A stretch of DNA of 49,602 bases from GCA-003244245 sp049673305. Its GTDB lineage: Bacteria > Actinomycetota > Actinomycetes > Mycobacteriales > Pseudonocardiaceae. Each line of letters starts with the position of its first letter. Position 1 is the stretch's first letter. Shown piece by piece: positions 36,844-45,233 of the stretch. Under the pieces are notes generated by a model. The model was not told where the DNA came from, made no database searches, and was given only the letters and a program-made list of their open reading frames with translations. The stretch is from the NCBI GenBank assembly GCA_049673305.1, contig JBATXM010000089.1, forward strand, positions 1 through 49,602, given 5' to 3'. A program made the translations under genes and the position numbers.

Positions 36844-37946
36844 GCCAGATCGCTGAGCGGGCCACCCCGGCGCCCTCTGGCACCGAGATGGTCGATGAGC
36901 TCGACCGCCACCACACCCGCAGCCGCATCCTGTTCTGGATCGGCGGGCTGACGGTCCTGCTGATCTTCACGTTGCCCGTCGCGACCGGGCTCGGCCCGGT
37001 GGGCATCTCGTCGGCGACGGTCGCGAAGATCGCTGGCCATCACCTGTTCGGCTGGCCGCGAGCGGTGAGCTGGTCACCGGCGCAGGACGCGATCATCGAG
37101 CAGGTGCGGATGCCCAGGGTCCTGCTCGGTGCGGTCGTCGGCGCCGGACTAGCCGTCACGGGCACGGCGCTTCAAGCGATGGTCCGCAACGTGCTCGCCG
37201 ACCCTTACTTGCTTGGCGTCACGGCGGGCGCCTCGACCGGCGCGGCAGCAATGATCCTCTTCGGTGTCGGCACGGCGCTGGGTGCCAGTTCGCTGACCGG
37301 CAGCGCGTTCATCGGTGCCTTGGCGTCGATGGCCGTCGTCTTCGCGCTGGCAAGGATCGGCGGCCGGATCACCTCGATCCGGCTGCTGATGGCCGGCGTC
37401 GCCGTGGGCTACATCCTGTCGGCGGCCACCAGTTTCATGATCTTCACGTCCGACTCCGAACAGGGTGCTCGGGACGTGCTCTTCTGGCTGCTCGGTTCGC
37501 TCACGCTCGCCATCTGGTCATCGGTCGTGATCGCCGGACTTGTTGTCGTTGCCACCGTGGTTGTGCTGCTGTTGTGGGCGCGGAGGCTCGACGCGCTCGC
37601 CATCGGTGACGACACCGCCCGAGCCCTGGGAGTTTCTCCCACCCGGATGCGCACCCAGTTGCTGATCGTCGTCTCGCTGTGCGTCGGGGCGGTGGTCGCG
37701 GTCTCCGGCGGCATCGGGTTCGTCGGCCTGATCGTGCCCCACATCGCCCGCCTCTGCGTCGGCGGCACCCATCGTCGGGTCCTGCCTGCCGCCGCACTCA
37801 TTGGAGCCATCTTCCTCATCTGGGCCGACACCTTCGCGCGCGTCGCCTTCGCACCCGCTGAGCTGCCACTGGGCATCGTCACCGCGATTGTCGGAGCACC
37901 GATGTTACTGATCCTGGTCCGGCGTTTTCACGCGTCGCAGGCCTAG
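36840..37946 (+). CDS. FecCD-type ABC importer permease
   Basis: About 368 residues with some ten hydrophobic helices. Family motifs are IIEQVRMPRVLLGAVVGAGL, NVLADPYLLGVTAGAST, and the ATPase-contacting region DDTARALGVSPTRMR, then GGIGFVGLIVPHIARL. This family moves ferric siderophores, cobalamin or other metal chelates through the membrane. ATG 36840 overlaps the stop of a small upstream ORF; an in-frame GTG at 36729 would give 405 residues. It is the first gene of an operon with the binding protein, ATPase and a methyltransferase. The neighbouring NiCoT gene hints at a Ni or Co chelate. Confidence 0.85.
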   Translation: MSQIAERATPAPSGTEMVDELDRHHTRSRILFWIGGLTVLLIFTLPVATGLGPVGISSATVAKIAGHHLFGWPRAVSWSPAQDAIIEQVRMPRVLLGAVVGAGLAVTGTALQAMVRNVLADPYLLGVTAGASTGAAAMILFGVGTALGASSLTGSAFIGALASMAVVFALARIGGRITSIRLLMAGVAVGYILSAATSFMIFTSDSEQGARDVLFWLLGSLTLAIWSSVVIAGLVVVATVVVLLLWARRLDALAIGDDTARALGVSPTRMRTQLLIVVSLCVGAVVAVSGGIGFVGLIVPHIARLCVGGTHRRVLPAAALIGAIFLIWADTFARVAFAPAELPLGIVTAIVGAPMLLILVRRFHASQA

Positions 37947-37982
37947 TGCCCTCATTCACGAACTAGTCCCCTCATTCACGAA
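37943..37982. repeat. 20-bp tandem repeat between permease and binding-protein genes
   Basis: Two adjacent 20-bp units (37943-37962 and 37963-37982) reading CTAGTGCCCTCATTCACGAA with one mismatch (G to C at the sixth base). The first includes the permease TAG stop. They fill the short gap before the binding-protein ribosome-binding site. Either a simple duplication or a processing site. Confidence 0.8.
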
Positions 37983-37997
37983 ACGGAGAAGCCAGCG

Positions 37998-38966
37998 ATG
38001 CGTCTAGCTTTGATCGCCACGGTGATGTCCCTCAGTCTGTTCGCTGCCGCGTGCGGCGCCGCGACCAAGGAAAGCGCAGGCACAAGCACCACCGGTTTCC
38101 CGATGACCGTGAACGTTGACGGAACGACACTCACGTTCGATCATCCTCCCACAGTTCTTGTCGACCAGTACGAAGCCACCTACCCGGTCGCGGCGGCGGG
38201 CGGGAACCGAACAAGCCACATCGTGGCCGTCACCGGCGACGCCAACCAGCCCCTCGGCGCGGTAGGAGAGACGTTGGCGAACGTACCCCGGCTCGCGACC
38301 TTCGAGACCGTGTCCAAAGAAGTCATCATCGGGCAGAAACCCAACCTGGTCATCACCCACGGCTTGAACACCGGACTGTCAGATCAGTTGGCCCCCCTGG
38401 GCATCAAGACGATGATCGTCAATGTGTGCTGGGACGGCTACGCCGCCGCCCACGGTGGCCGGGTAGGTTTCGACGCCATCTACGATGACATCACCACTAT
38501 CGGAAAACTGCTCGGCACCCAGGATTACGCCGCACGGTCGGTCGCCTCGCTGAAACACACCGTGGCGACCGTCCAGCAGAATGCGCAGAACCTGCCGAAG
38601 GAAAGCGTCGCTGTCACCGCTGGTTTGTTCAGCGGCAGCTTTTTCATCTACGGCCAGCCAAGCATCGCCAACACCCAGATCGAGACGCTCGGCCTCACCA
38701 ACGCCTTCAGCGACTTGCCGAAGCGTGGCGTCGAGGTCAGCCCGGAAGAGCTGGTCGCCCGCAACCCCGACTTCTTGGTGCTCGGGTATGACCCGGTCAC
38801 CAGCAACCCAGAGAAAACCATGCAACAAGCCATGTCGGTTCCCGGGTTCGCCACGATGAACGCGGTCCGCAACCACCGGATCCTGGTGCTCAGCGACACG
38901 TACCTGTTGGGTCGAGCCGTTGACGGCCTCGTCCTCATGGACAACGCGATCGCCGCCGCGAAGTGA
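37998..38966 (+). CDS. ABC importer substrate-binding lipoprotein (metal-chelate type)
   Basis: A 322-residue exported lipoprotein with a signal peptide and lipobox FAAAC (Cys 19). The mature part is a class III (BtuF/FhuD-like) binding protein: PPTVLVDQYEATYPVAAAG, LATFETVSKEVIIGQKPNLV, ITHGLNTGLSDQLAPLGIK, EELVARNPDFLVLGYDP and GRAVDGLVLMDNAIAA. It captures the substrate outside the membrane for the FecCD permease. ATG 37998 follows ACGGAGAAG. Its TGA overlaps the GTG of the ATPase gene. The ligand is unknown. Confidence 0.85.
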   Translation: MRLALIATVMSLSLFAAACGAATKESAGTSTTGFPMTVNVDGTTLTFDHPPTVLVDQYEATYPVAAAGGNRTSHIVAVTGDANQPLGAVGETLANVPRLATFETVSKEVIIGQKPNLVITHGLNTGLSDQLAPLGIKTMIVNVCWDGYAAAHGGRVGFDAIYDDITTIGKLLGTQDYAARSVASLKHTVATVQQNAQNLPKESVAVTAGLFSGSFFIYGQPSIANTQIETLGLTNAFSDLPKRGVEVSPEELVARNPDFLVLGYDPVTSNPEKTMQQAMSVPGFATMNAVRNHRILVLSDTYLLGRAVDGLVLMDNAIAAAK

Positions 38967-39751
38967 TCTCCGCATCCGAGGTCTCGTTCGACTACGACGG
39001 GAGCCTCGTGCTCACCGGCGCTGGGCTGGTGGCCAAGCCCGGTGAGATGCTCGGGCTGATCGGCCCGAACGGATCGGGCAAGACGACGATGCTGCGCCTC
39101 CTCTACGCCGCGCTGCGCCCGGCAACGGGAACCGTCAGCCTGGACGACACACCGGTCGCCTCGCTCAGCATCAGCGATATCTCCCGGCGAATCGGGGTGG
39201 TCGCTCAGGAATCACCATCGGAGATCCCGCTGACGGTGGCTGAGATGGTCTTACTGGGCCGCTCACCACACCGCAGTGCGTTCGAGAACTACCACAGCGA
39301 GGATCATCGAATCGCAGCCGCGGCGCTGACCCGCGTTGGAGCCCGACACCTCGCCGACCGCAACTACGGGCAACTCTCCGGCGGTGAGAAACAGCGGGTG
39401 TTAATCGCCCGCACCCTGGCCCAACAGACAGATCACCTGCTGCTCGATGAACCCACCAACCACCTCGACATCCGCTATCAGCACGAGGTGCTGAACCTGG
39501 TACGCAGCATCGGAGTGACGACGGTGGTCGTGCTGCACGATCTCAACCTCGCCGCGCGCTACTGCGATCAGCTCGTGCTACTCGACCGCGGCGAGGTCGT
39601 CCGCGCTGGGCGCCCCGAGGACGTCCTGACCCCAGAGATACTGGAGCCGGTCTACGGCGTCACAGTCCGCAGGCTCTCCGAGCCCTCCTGCGTACAATTG
39701 ATCTTCAGCTTGCCGAGTGGTGACATCGGCGCGATCAGCCAGATCCGATGA
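38963..39751 (+). CDS. ABC importer ATPase (metal-chelate type)
   Basis: A 262-residue ATP-binding subunit. Walker A GPNGSGKTT lies near 34-42, the signature LSGGEKQRVLIAR at 138-150, Walker B HLLLDEPTNHLD at 158-169, and switch His in VVVLHDLNLAARYCD. This matches FhuC/BtuD-like proteins and drives the permease encoded two genes upstream. GTG 38963 overlaps the binding-protein stop, and the gene ends in overlap or near-contact with the methyltransferase gene, so the four genes form one operon. Confidence 0.9.
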   Translation: MISASEVSFDYDGSLVLTGAGLVAKPGEMLGLIGPNGSGKTTMLRLLYAALRPATGTVSLDDTPVASLSISDISRRIGVVAQESPSEIPLTVAEMVLLGRSPHRSAFENYHSEDHRIAAAALTRVGARHLADRNYGQLSGGEKQRVLIARTLAQQTDHLLLDEPTNHLDIRYQHEVLNLVRSIGVTTVVVLHDLNLAARYCDQLVLLDRGEVVRAGRPEDVLTPEILEPVYGVTVRRLSEPSCVQLIFSLPSGDIGAISQIR

Positions 39752-39762
39752 AGAGGAAGCAG

Positions 39763-40503
39763 ATGACAGATATCGTGACCCGGATCCGCGGCTTCTGGGA
39801 CAACGCCGCAGCGAACTACGACCAGGTCCCCGGCCACAACCCGCAGACCGAATTGGAGTGGGCGGCCTGGAGAGGTGTGCTGAGTCGGCTGCTGCCACCA
39901 GCACCCGCGCTGGTGATCGACGTCGGAGCGGGTACCGGCGCGCTCAGCGTGGCCGCCGCCCAGCTTGGCTACACCGTCACCGCGGTCGATCTCGCACCAG
40001 CGATGCTGCAACAGTTGCGCACCAACGCGACCGCCAAAGACCTTCAGGTGACCACGGTCACCAGCCGAGCCGACGAGCTTCCAGCCGGAAGCTGGGACGC
40101 GGTGATGTCCCGACACCTGCTGTGGACGCTGCCCGATCCGCTGGGGACGCTACGGTGCTGGCGCGCGGTGGCTCCCGATGCCCGACTGTTACTCCTGGAG
40201 ACCATGTGGGGTAGCGCGGGAGGTCCCCTCGGGCGCGCCCGAGCCCGCGCCAGCGGCTGGCTGCACCAGTTACGCGGCACCCACCACGGCCACAACGGCC
40301 ACTACGACGACGCGATGCGTGCCGCGCTGCCGCTCGCCGGCGGCACCACCCCGGAACAGCTGATCGACCTGGTAACCACAGCAGGCTGGCGCTCGCCCCG
40401 GGCCGAACGGCTGATCGACATCGAGTGGGCGATGCGCCGCCAACTGCCGCTACCGGATCGGCTGCTAGGCGTCAACACCAGCTTCGCCATCGTCGCCAGC
40501 TAA
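39763..40503 (+). CDS. Class I SAM-dependent methyltransferase in the importer operon
   Basis: A 246-residue enzyme. FWDNAAANYDQVPGHN precedes SAM motif I ALVIDVGAGTGALSVAAAQL, then TAVDLAPAMLQQL and DAVMSRHLLWTLPDP. No metal-binding motif is seen, but a His-rich loop (GTHHGHNGHYDDAM) is notable and may coordinate metal. ATG 39763 is preferred because AAGAGGAAG lies just upstream; an ATG at 39748 overlaps the ATPase stop. Methyltransferases in such operons may modify the imported chelate or a related metabolite; this is inference. Confidence 0.75.
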   Translation: MTDIVTRIRGFWDNAAANYDQVPGHNPQTELEWAAWRGVLSRLLPPAPALVIDVGAGTGALSVAAAQLGYTVTAVDLAPAMLQQLRTNATAKDLQVTTVTSRADELPAGSWDAVMSRHLLWTLPDPLGTLRCWRAVAPDARLLLLETMWGSAGGPLGRARARASGWLHQLRGTHHGHNGHYDDAMRAALPLAGGTTPEQLIDLVTTAGWRSPRAERLIDIEWAMRRQLPLPDRLLGVNTSFAIVAS

Positions 40504-40533
40504 GCCCAGCAGCCAGAAACGAGCGCCTCTACC

Positions 40534-41709
40534 TCACCCGCAGACCGGATCCTTGGCGTATTTGGTGCCGCCGCTGAAGCGTTCCCGGTTGCGGTAGAGC
40601 CAGTACAGGACACCGAAGACGACCAGGGCGATGATGTTGAGGATGGTGGTGTAGTCCCCGGCGACGCCTTTCATTACGATCACTTGCGGGTGTCCGGCAG
40701 GCATCAGCCCCAAGGCTCTGAACAGGTATTCGGTGGCCAGTCCGGCAGCACTCATCACCGCCCAGAACACTGCGAGTAGTCGCAGCGTGAGCGGGGTGCC
40801 GTAGTACTTGCGGTAGATCAGCAGCAGCGGCAGCGTGATGAGGTCGGCGAAGACGAAGGAGATCACCCCACCGAAGCTGATGCCCCCAACCCACAGTGCC
40901 GCCGCCAGCGGCACGTTCCCGATCGAGCAGACAAACGCCAGGATCGCCAGTAGCGGGCCCAGCGCCACGTTCTCCAGCGAGGAGGCGACGCCGTGGCCGG
41001 TGAGAAACAGCGACTGCCACACTCCGGTGGGCACCAGCACGGTGGCGAACCCGGCGACGAGGAAACCGATGAGCAGCTCCTTGCGCAGCATGGTCAGGTC
41101 GCTGATGGTGTAGCCGGCGGCGTCTGACCACCCGGCCCGGCTGCGGATCCGCTCGGCCAGCGGTCGCTGCTGCTCGCCAGCCGGGTCGTCACCGTCGAGG
41201 TCCACACCCGGATGGCTGTGGTGAGCATGCCCGTCCGCCTCGCCCTGCCCAGTGTTCAGCCGGACGCGCGCGTTCTCGATATGCCGCCGGGGGATAACCC
41301 GGGGTAGCACCAGAGTGAGCAGGACGATCATGATGGCGCCGCCGACGAACTCCGCGAGCGCGAACTGCCAGCCCAGCAGCAGCCACAGCACGATGCCCAG
41401 CTCCACCACCAGGTTGGTGGACGCGAACATGAACACCATCGAGGAGGTGAAGTCCGCGCCGCGAGCGAACATCGACTTCGCCAGCGCCGCGGCGGCATAG
41501 GAGCAGGACGAGGACACCATTCCCAGGAACCCGGCCTTGCCTACCGTCGCCGGCCGGTGATCCCCCAGCGCGCGGCGCATCTGCCCGCGGGAGACGAAGG
41601 CCTGCACAGCACCGGACAGGCCGAAGCCGAGCACCAACGCCCACAGGGTGTCCCAGAACATCGAGAACGCCTCATCCAGGCTCTGCCCGATCGCGTTGAG
41701 CACGCTCAC
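40534..41709 (-). CDS. Predicted permease (ArsP/YraQ-like), copper-controlled
   Basis: A 391-residue membrane protein with eight or more helices in two halves, separated by a His-rich cytoplasmic loop (GEADGHAHHSHPGVDLDGDD). Motifs KAGFLGMVSSSCSYAAAAL and ILAFVCSIGNVPLAAALWVGG are typical of the PF03773-like permeases. The protein ends KYAKDPVCG then stop. DPVCGM is how a YHS metal-binding domain begins, so a C-terminal YHS domain appears cut off at its first residues. GTG 41709 has GGAGAGGGA upstream. A CsoR-type operator lies 60 bp upstream, implying induction by copper and a role in Cu handling. Confidence 0.75.
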   Translation of the reverse strand: MSVLNAIGQSLDEAFSMFWDTLWALVLGFGLSGAVQAFVSRGQMRRALGDHRPATVGKAGFLGMVSSSCSYAAAALAKSMFARGADFTSSMVFMFASTNLVVELGIVLWLLLGWQFALAEFVGGAIMIVLLTLVLPRVIPRRHIENARVRLNTGQGEADGHAHHSHPGVDLDGDDPAGEQQRPLAERIRSRAGWSDAAGYTISDLTMLRKELLIGFLVAGFATVLVPTGVWQSLFLTGHGVASSLENVALGPLLAILAFVCSIGNVPLAAALWVGGISFGGVISFVFADLITLPLLLIYRKYYGTPLTLRLLAVFWAVMSAAGLATEYLFRALGLMPAGHPQVIVMKGVAGDYTTILNIIALVVFGVLYWLYRNRERFSGGTKYAKDPVCG

Positions 41710-41769
41710 CGCTGATCCCTCTCCGCTGGTGTTCTGCCCAGAATTCCCTCCCTCACCTGACGATAACTT

Positions 41770-41786
41770 ATACCCCCTAAGGGTAT
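41770..41786 (-). promoter_or_regulatory. CsoR-type copper operator
   Basis: ATACCCCCTAAGGGTAT is close to the GC-tract palindrome recognised by the copper repressor CsoR (ATACC-rich arms around a central TA). It lies about 60 bp before the start of the leftward permease, in the promoter zone. No csoR gene is within the window, so the repressor would act in trans. Confidence 0.7.
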
Positions 41787-41854
41787 TTCAGGTTAAGGTC
41801 ATCAGCGGGTCCGCCCACCATCCGGGCGGGCGGACCTGCTGACGTGCAGGAGGC

Positions 41855-42724
41855 TTATCCGACGGCGAGGGTCATCGCGGCGGTGTGCAGGACACCAGCG
41901 GTCTGGAACTGCACGAACAACCGCCAGTTGCCGGCCTTGGGCAGCATCGCCGCAAACGACAGGGCGGGGCCTCCGTGGTCTCCGTTGACCTCGCCATGGG
42001 GATGCAGGTGGGCGAAGGCGAGGTCGTTGTCATGGAAGGCGGTCAAGTGCGCGTAGGTGTCCAGGTAGGGCTGCAGGTCGGTAACCGGCCGACCGTCCTT
42101 GGACACCGTGATGGTCAGCGGATGTTCCGCACCGGCCATGATCCGATCACCGGATAGCGTCAGGGTGTAACCATCGACCTGGGCGGTCGTTGACGCGACC
42201 GGTAACGGTGTCGTGGTCACGGCTCCCGGCACGGTGAGCGGCTGGCTGAGCAGCAGCGGCACCGTATTGCCGACGGCGTCTTTGGTGATGAACGAGGTGT
42301 ACGCCCGGTAGGTCCCCGGCTGGGCTGGGGACAACGGGGCGGTCAGCGTGCCGTCTGCGCTGATGCTGGGGTGGACGTGCTGAAAACCGGTGAGGTCGGA
42401 TCGGATCAGGTAGAAGTGCATCGGCTTGGTCTGGTCGGGCTCGAACGCGGTGACCGGCTTGCCGTCAGCACCGAGGATGCGGAACGGGAACGAGACCACT
42501 TGACCGGCCGGTAGCCGGGAGGTGAGCGGAGCGAACCGGAAACCGGAGGCGTCGGCGGTCAAGCCGTCGCCGGTGGGCATGTCAGCCATGCCGCTGTGGT
42601 TGGACGCGGTCGTCGCCCCCGAGGGGGAACCGGTGGCGCCAGCGCAAGCGGTCATGGCGAGCCCCGCGAGGGCCGTCGCAGCGATGACGGCCAGGGTGCG
42701 CCGTGCACGAGTTGATGTCAGCAT
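41855..42724 (-). CDS. Secreted lipoprotein, heavy-metal-locus type
   Basis: A 289-residue exported protein with a signal peptide and lipobox LAMTAC (Cys 27). The mature part has two similar beta-rich halves with His-containing segments: LTGFQHVHPSISADG in the first half and DLAFAHLHPHGEVNGDHGG in the second. Such proteins sit in actinobacterial copper-resistance loci. The duplicated His motif suggests periplasmic or surface metal binding, but no enzyme function is recognised. ATG 42724. It lies downstream of the DUF6153-like gene on the same strand. Confidence 0.65.
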   Translation of the reverse strand: MLTSTRARRTLAVIAATALAGLAMTACAGATGSPSGATTASNHSGMADMPTGDGLTADASGFRFAPLTSRLPAGQVVSFPFRILGADGKPVTAFEPDQTKPMHFYLIRSDLTGFQHVHPSISADGTLTAPLSPAQPGTYRAYTSFITKDAVGNTVPLLLSQPLTVPGAVTTTPLPVASTTAQVDGYTLTLSGDRIMAGAEHPLTITVSKDGRPVTDLQPYLDTYAHLTAFHDNDLAFAHLHPHGEVNGDHGGPALSFAAMLPKAGNWRLFVQFQTAGVLHTAAMTLAVG

Positions 42725-42826
42725 CGAAGGTCAGTAAGCCTTTCCGGCAGAGCACGCCGTCCGGCGCGCACGGTGAACAGGGCGCGGTAGCTGGCCAAGT
42801 CCATGGGCTTGGTCAGCGGGCGCCTG

Positions 42827-43300
42827 TCACCTCCGGGACACGCACAAGTTCATCAGCAGCGCAGACCCGGCCAGCGGCGGAGCGCGACGCCGCTGGCCCC
42901 TTGGGCGAGTCGCCCGATCCGCTAAGCCCAGGACGCTTGCCAGCCCGATGCCGCTGGTACCCAGCAGTAGCGTCAGCAACCCGGCCCATCCCGGTGGCGG
43001 GGGCGTAGACACGCACAACACACCCGCCTCACCAACATCCGCCCCGGCCTCAACCACGGCATACGCCAACGGGCGGCTCACCGACACGGCCATGCCGGCC
43101 GCCATATCGAGTCCGTCCGCTGCGGTGACCACCGTTACCGGATGCGCCATCGAAGGGTGCGCCATCGACGGCGCGGACGCCTCGACGCCGCCGGAACATC
43201 CCTGTGCGGGCAGGCCGTGCATGGCAAACAACCCGGCGAGCACCGCGCACACGGCGAGCAGGCGGGCCGTGGCCCGCGCCGAGAGTGTGCCGCCGCCCAC
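42827..43300 (-). CDS. DUF6153-like small membrane protein
   Basis: A 157-residue protein. The N-terminal helix LLAVCAVLAGLFAMHGLPA is followed by an extracytoplasmic loop with Cys, Met and His (SMAHPSMAHP, LDMAAGMAV). A second hydrophobic segment (GWAGLLTLLLGTSGIGLASVL) and a basic tail complete the protein. The order matches DUF6153 proteins of actinobacterial copper-related loci. The Met/His loop is suggestive of Cu binding. GTG 43300 starts 4 bp after the MFS gene stop, implying co-transcription. Confidence 0.6.
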   Translation of the reverse strand: MGGGTLSARATARLLAVCAVLAGLFAMHGLPAQGCSGGVEASAPSMAHPSMAHPVTVVTAADGLDMAAGMAVSVSRPLAYAVVEAGADVGEAGVLCVSTPPPPGWAGLLTLLLGTSGIGLASVLGLADRATRPRGQRRRAPPLAGSALLMNLCVSRR

Positions 43301-43304
43301 CGGG

Positions 43305-44522
43305 TCATCTTACGTTCGCACTCGCCAGGAGGGGGATGAGCAGGACGAGGGCGAGGGTTTGGGTGGCGAGGACGAAGCTGGCGATGGCGGTGATGCCGTA
43401 GCCATAGAGCACACCGATGATGCTGGCGCCGGCGAGCCAGCCGAGGCCATAGATGGCGGTGAAGGTGCCGTAGCCGGCGCCGCGGCGGTGGGCGGGGACG
43501 AGGTCGGCGACGGCGGCGCGCAGAGTGGACTCGTGGGCTCCCATCGCGGCCCCCCACACCACGGCGCCGACGATGACCAGCGCGATGGTGCGGGTGAAGG
43601 ACAGGAACGGCACCGCCGCCGTCAGGACCGGGAGCACGACCAGGCCGCGAAGCCCAACCCGATCGTAGATCCGGCCGAAGGCCAGTGCGCTCAGCGCGGC
43701 GGCGCCCATCGCGGCGGCGTAGAGCACAGGGACTAGGTCGGTGGGCAGTATCCCCTGGGTGGTGAGGTGGTAGGCGAGCACCGCCCAGGTGGCGAACCCG
43801 AGCATGGTGGCAGCGCTGAACGCGGCGTAGAGCCAGAACCGGGTTGGGAGCCGGGTTCCCAGACTCAACTTCTTCGTGTCGCTGAGCTTGGCGCTGGGGT
43901 CGAAGGCGATGGGGTCGGGAGCGGCGGCACGCAGCCGCAGCAGCACGGCCAGGGCGGCGGCGCCGGGGATGGCGAGCAGTGCGAAGCCGGTGCGGAAGCT
44001 GCCACCGGCGGCGAGAACGCCGGCGAGCAGCAGCGGGCCGAGGAAGGCGCCGGATTGGTCGATGGCCTCGTGCAGGCCGAACACCCAGCCGCGTCCCAGC
44101 TTGACCGAGGCGTGCGCGAGCATGGTGTCACGGGCGGGAGTGCGCACGGCCTTGCCGAAGCGTTCCCCGTTGTAGAGCAACCCGGCGCCGAGCAAGCCTG
44201 GGGACAGGGCGAGCAGCGGGACGCAGGCGATGGTCAGCGCGTAGCCCGCGATCGTCAACGCCCAGTGCCGCCCGGTGCGGTCGGCTAGCCACCCGGTGAC
44301 CAGCCGGAACACCAAGGCGGCGGCTTCGCCGGCCCCGGTGATCAGCCCGATCAGGGCTGCGGATGCTCCGAGGTCCCCGAGGAAGGGACCGATGATCGAA
44401 CGGGCGCCTTCATAGACGACGTCAGCCAACCCGGAAACCACCCCAAAACTGATCACGAACCGCAGCGGGGTCAGCCGGTTGCGGGTTCCCGTGGTCGGTG
44501 CACGAGCCGGGTGGTCCCTCAC
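43305..44522 (-). CDS. MFS transporter
   Basis: About 405 residues from GTG 44522 with twelve hydrophobic helices. The loop-2/3 motif GWLADRTGRHWALTIAGYAL is the MFS signature, and a loop-8/9 equivalent is GRIYDRVGLRGLVVLP. The group includes exporters that keep ERFGKAVRTPARDTMLA in the first half. The substrate is unknown; the gene leads into the DUF6153 and lipoprotein genes, so a metal or drug exporter in a stress operon is plausible. The start is uncertain because no ribosome-binding site stands out. Confidence 0.75.
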   Translation of the reverse strand: MRDHPARAPTTGTRNRLTPLRFVISFGVVSGLADVVYEGARSIIGPFLGDLGASAALIGLITGAGEAAALVFRLVTGWLADRTGRHWALTIAGYALTIACVPLLALSPGLLGAGLLYNGERFGKAVRTPARDTMLAHASVKLGRGWVFGLHEAIDQSGAFLGPLLLAGVLAAGGSFRTGFALLAIPGAAALAVLLRLRAAAPDPIAFDPSAKLSDTKKLSLGTRLPTRFWLYAAFSAATMLGFATWAVLAYHLTTQGILPTDLVPVLYAAAMGAAALSALAFGRIYDRVGLRGLVVLPVLTAAVPFLSFTRTIALVIVGAVVWGAAMGAHESTLRAAVADLVPAHRRGAGYGTFTAIYGLGWLAGASIIGVLYGYGITAIASFVLATQTLALVLLIPLLASANVR

Positions 44523-44558
44523 TCGTTCAATGGTAAGTAATCGGTCAGCGATAAGCTC

Positions 44559-44587
44559 GGCCCCCGCCGGGTGCTGCGGCGGGGGCC
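44559..44587 (-). terminator. GC-rich hairpin after the Rpf gene
   Basis: Perfect 11-bp arms GGCCCCCGCCG and CGGCGGGGGCC around a 7-base loop lie 21 bp past the stop of the leftward Rpf gene. There is no U tract, as usual for actinobacterial hairpin terminators. It would separate rpf from the MFS operon. Confidence 0.65.
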
Positions 44588-44607
44588 GGCGGGTGGTGTG
44601 GTCGGTG

Positions 44608-44955
44608 TCAGCGGACCCCGGCCTTTCTGGAACACGTTGGCCAGGCATTCCAACCCTGCGCGCGGAGCACCTTCTCGGCGATTTCGACCTGTTGTGATCG
44701 GCTGGCGTGGTTGGGGGTGGCCGCGTAGGCTCCGCCCCCGAAAGAACTCCACGTCTGGATGCTGAACTGCAATCCACCGTAATACCCATTGCCGGTGTTG
44801 GTGTTCCAGTTACCACCGCTCTCGCATTGAGCCACGTTATCCCACTGATCTTGGGGCAACCGACCAGCTTCGGCCGACGCAGCGAATATCAGTGGAATCG
44901 TCACAACGGCCGCAGCGATACCGATGCGTGCGCATAATCGGGATGTCCTCGTCAT
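44608..44955 (-). CDS. Rpf-type secreted transglycosylase
   Basis: A 115-residue exported protein: signal peptide (IGIAAAVVTIPLIFAASAEA), then a resuscitation-promoting-factor domain. The catalytic Glu is in NVAQCESGGNWNTNTGNGYY (Glu 45), and the second Cys near the end (WPTCSRK) would form the conserved disulfide with Cys 44. The ending VEIAEKVLRAQGWNAWP is typical. It cleaves peptidoglycan and promotes regrowth of dormant cells. It is a minimal form with no LysM or G5 domain. ATG 44955 has GGAGAATGAT upstream. The long structured leader suggests control at RNA level. Confidence 0.88.
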   Translation of the reverse strand: MTRTSRLCARIGIAAAVVTIPLIFAASAEAGRLPQDQWDNVAQCESGGNWNTNTGNGYYGGLQFSIQTWSSFGGGAYAATPNHASRSQQVEIAEKVLRAQGWNAWPTCSRKAGVR

Positions 44956-44974
44956 ATCATTCTCCAGGGAATGC

Positions 44975-45185
44975 GCTCACGACAGTAGCCTTCGAATCGT
45001 TAGGGGTTCAGGTCCCGTGACGACGATCGTCAGCCTGCGCCCCTGTCCCGCTTCGGGGTGAGATTGCGGTATCCGGTTCCGGGGGACAGGGCTTTGCGCG
45101 CCGGGTCCGGATTCCTGCACGAGATAAGTGGGTGACTTCCTTCGGGCAGGACAACATTGACTGTACTGATCCTTTATCTTTATGC
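44975..45185 (-). promoter_or_regulatory. Structured 5' leader of rpf, possible c-di-AMP (ydaO-type) riboswitch
   Basis: Read leftward, the leader holds a 9-bp stem CCCTGTCCC / GGGACAGGG (45083-45091 with 45041-45049) enclosing CCGGAACCGGATACCGC. It continues with GACCTGAACCCCTAACG and TCGAAGGC before the Rpf ribosome-binding site. GGAACC followed later by GACC-GAACCC and AGGC resembles the order of conserved parts of the ydaO riboswitch, which is known to precede rpf genes in actinobacteria. Several consensus positions differ, so the class is uncertain. Confidence 0.4.
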
Positions 45186-45233
45186 AAGGGGGAACCACAG
45201 GGTTAGTCGGATAGGGGTACGGCCGCCGCGCCG

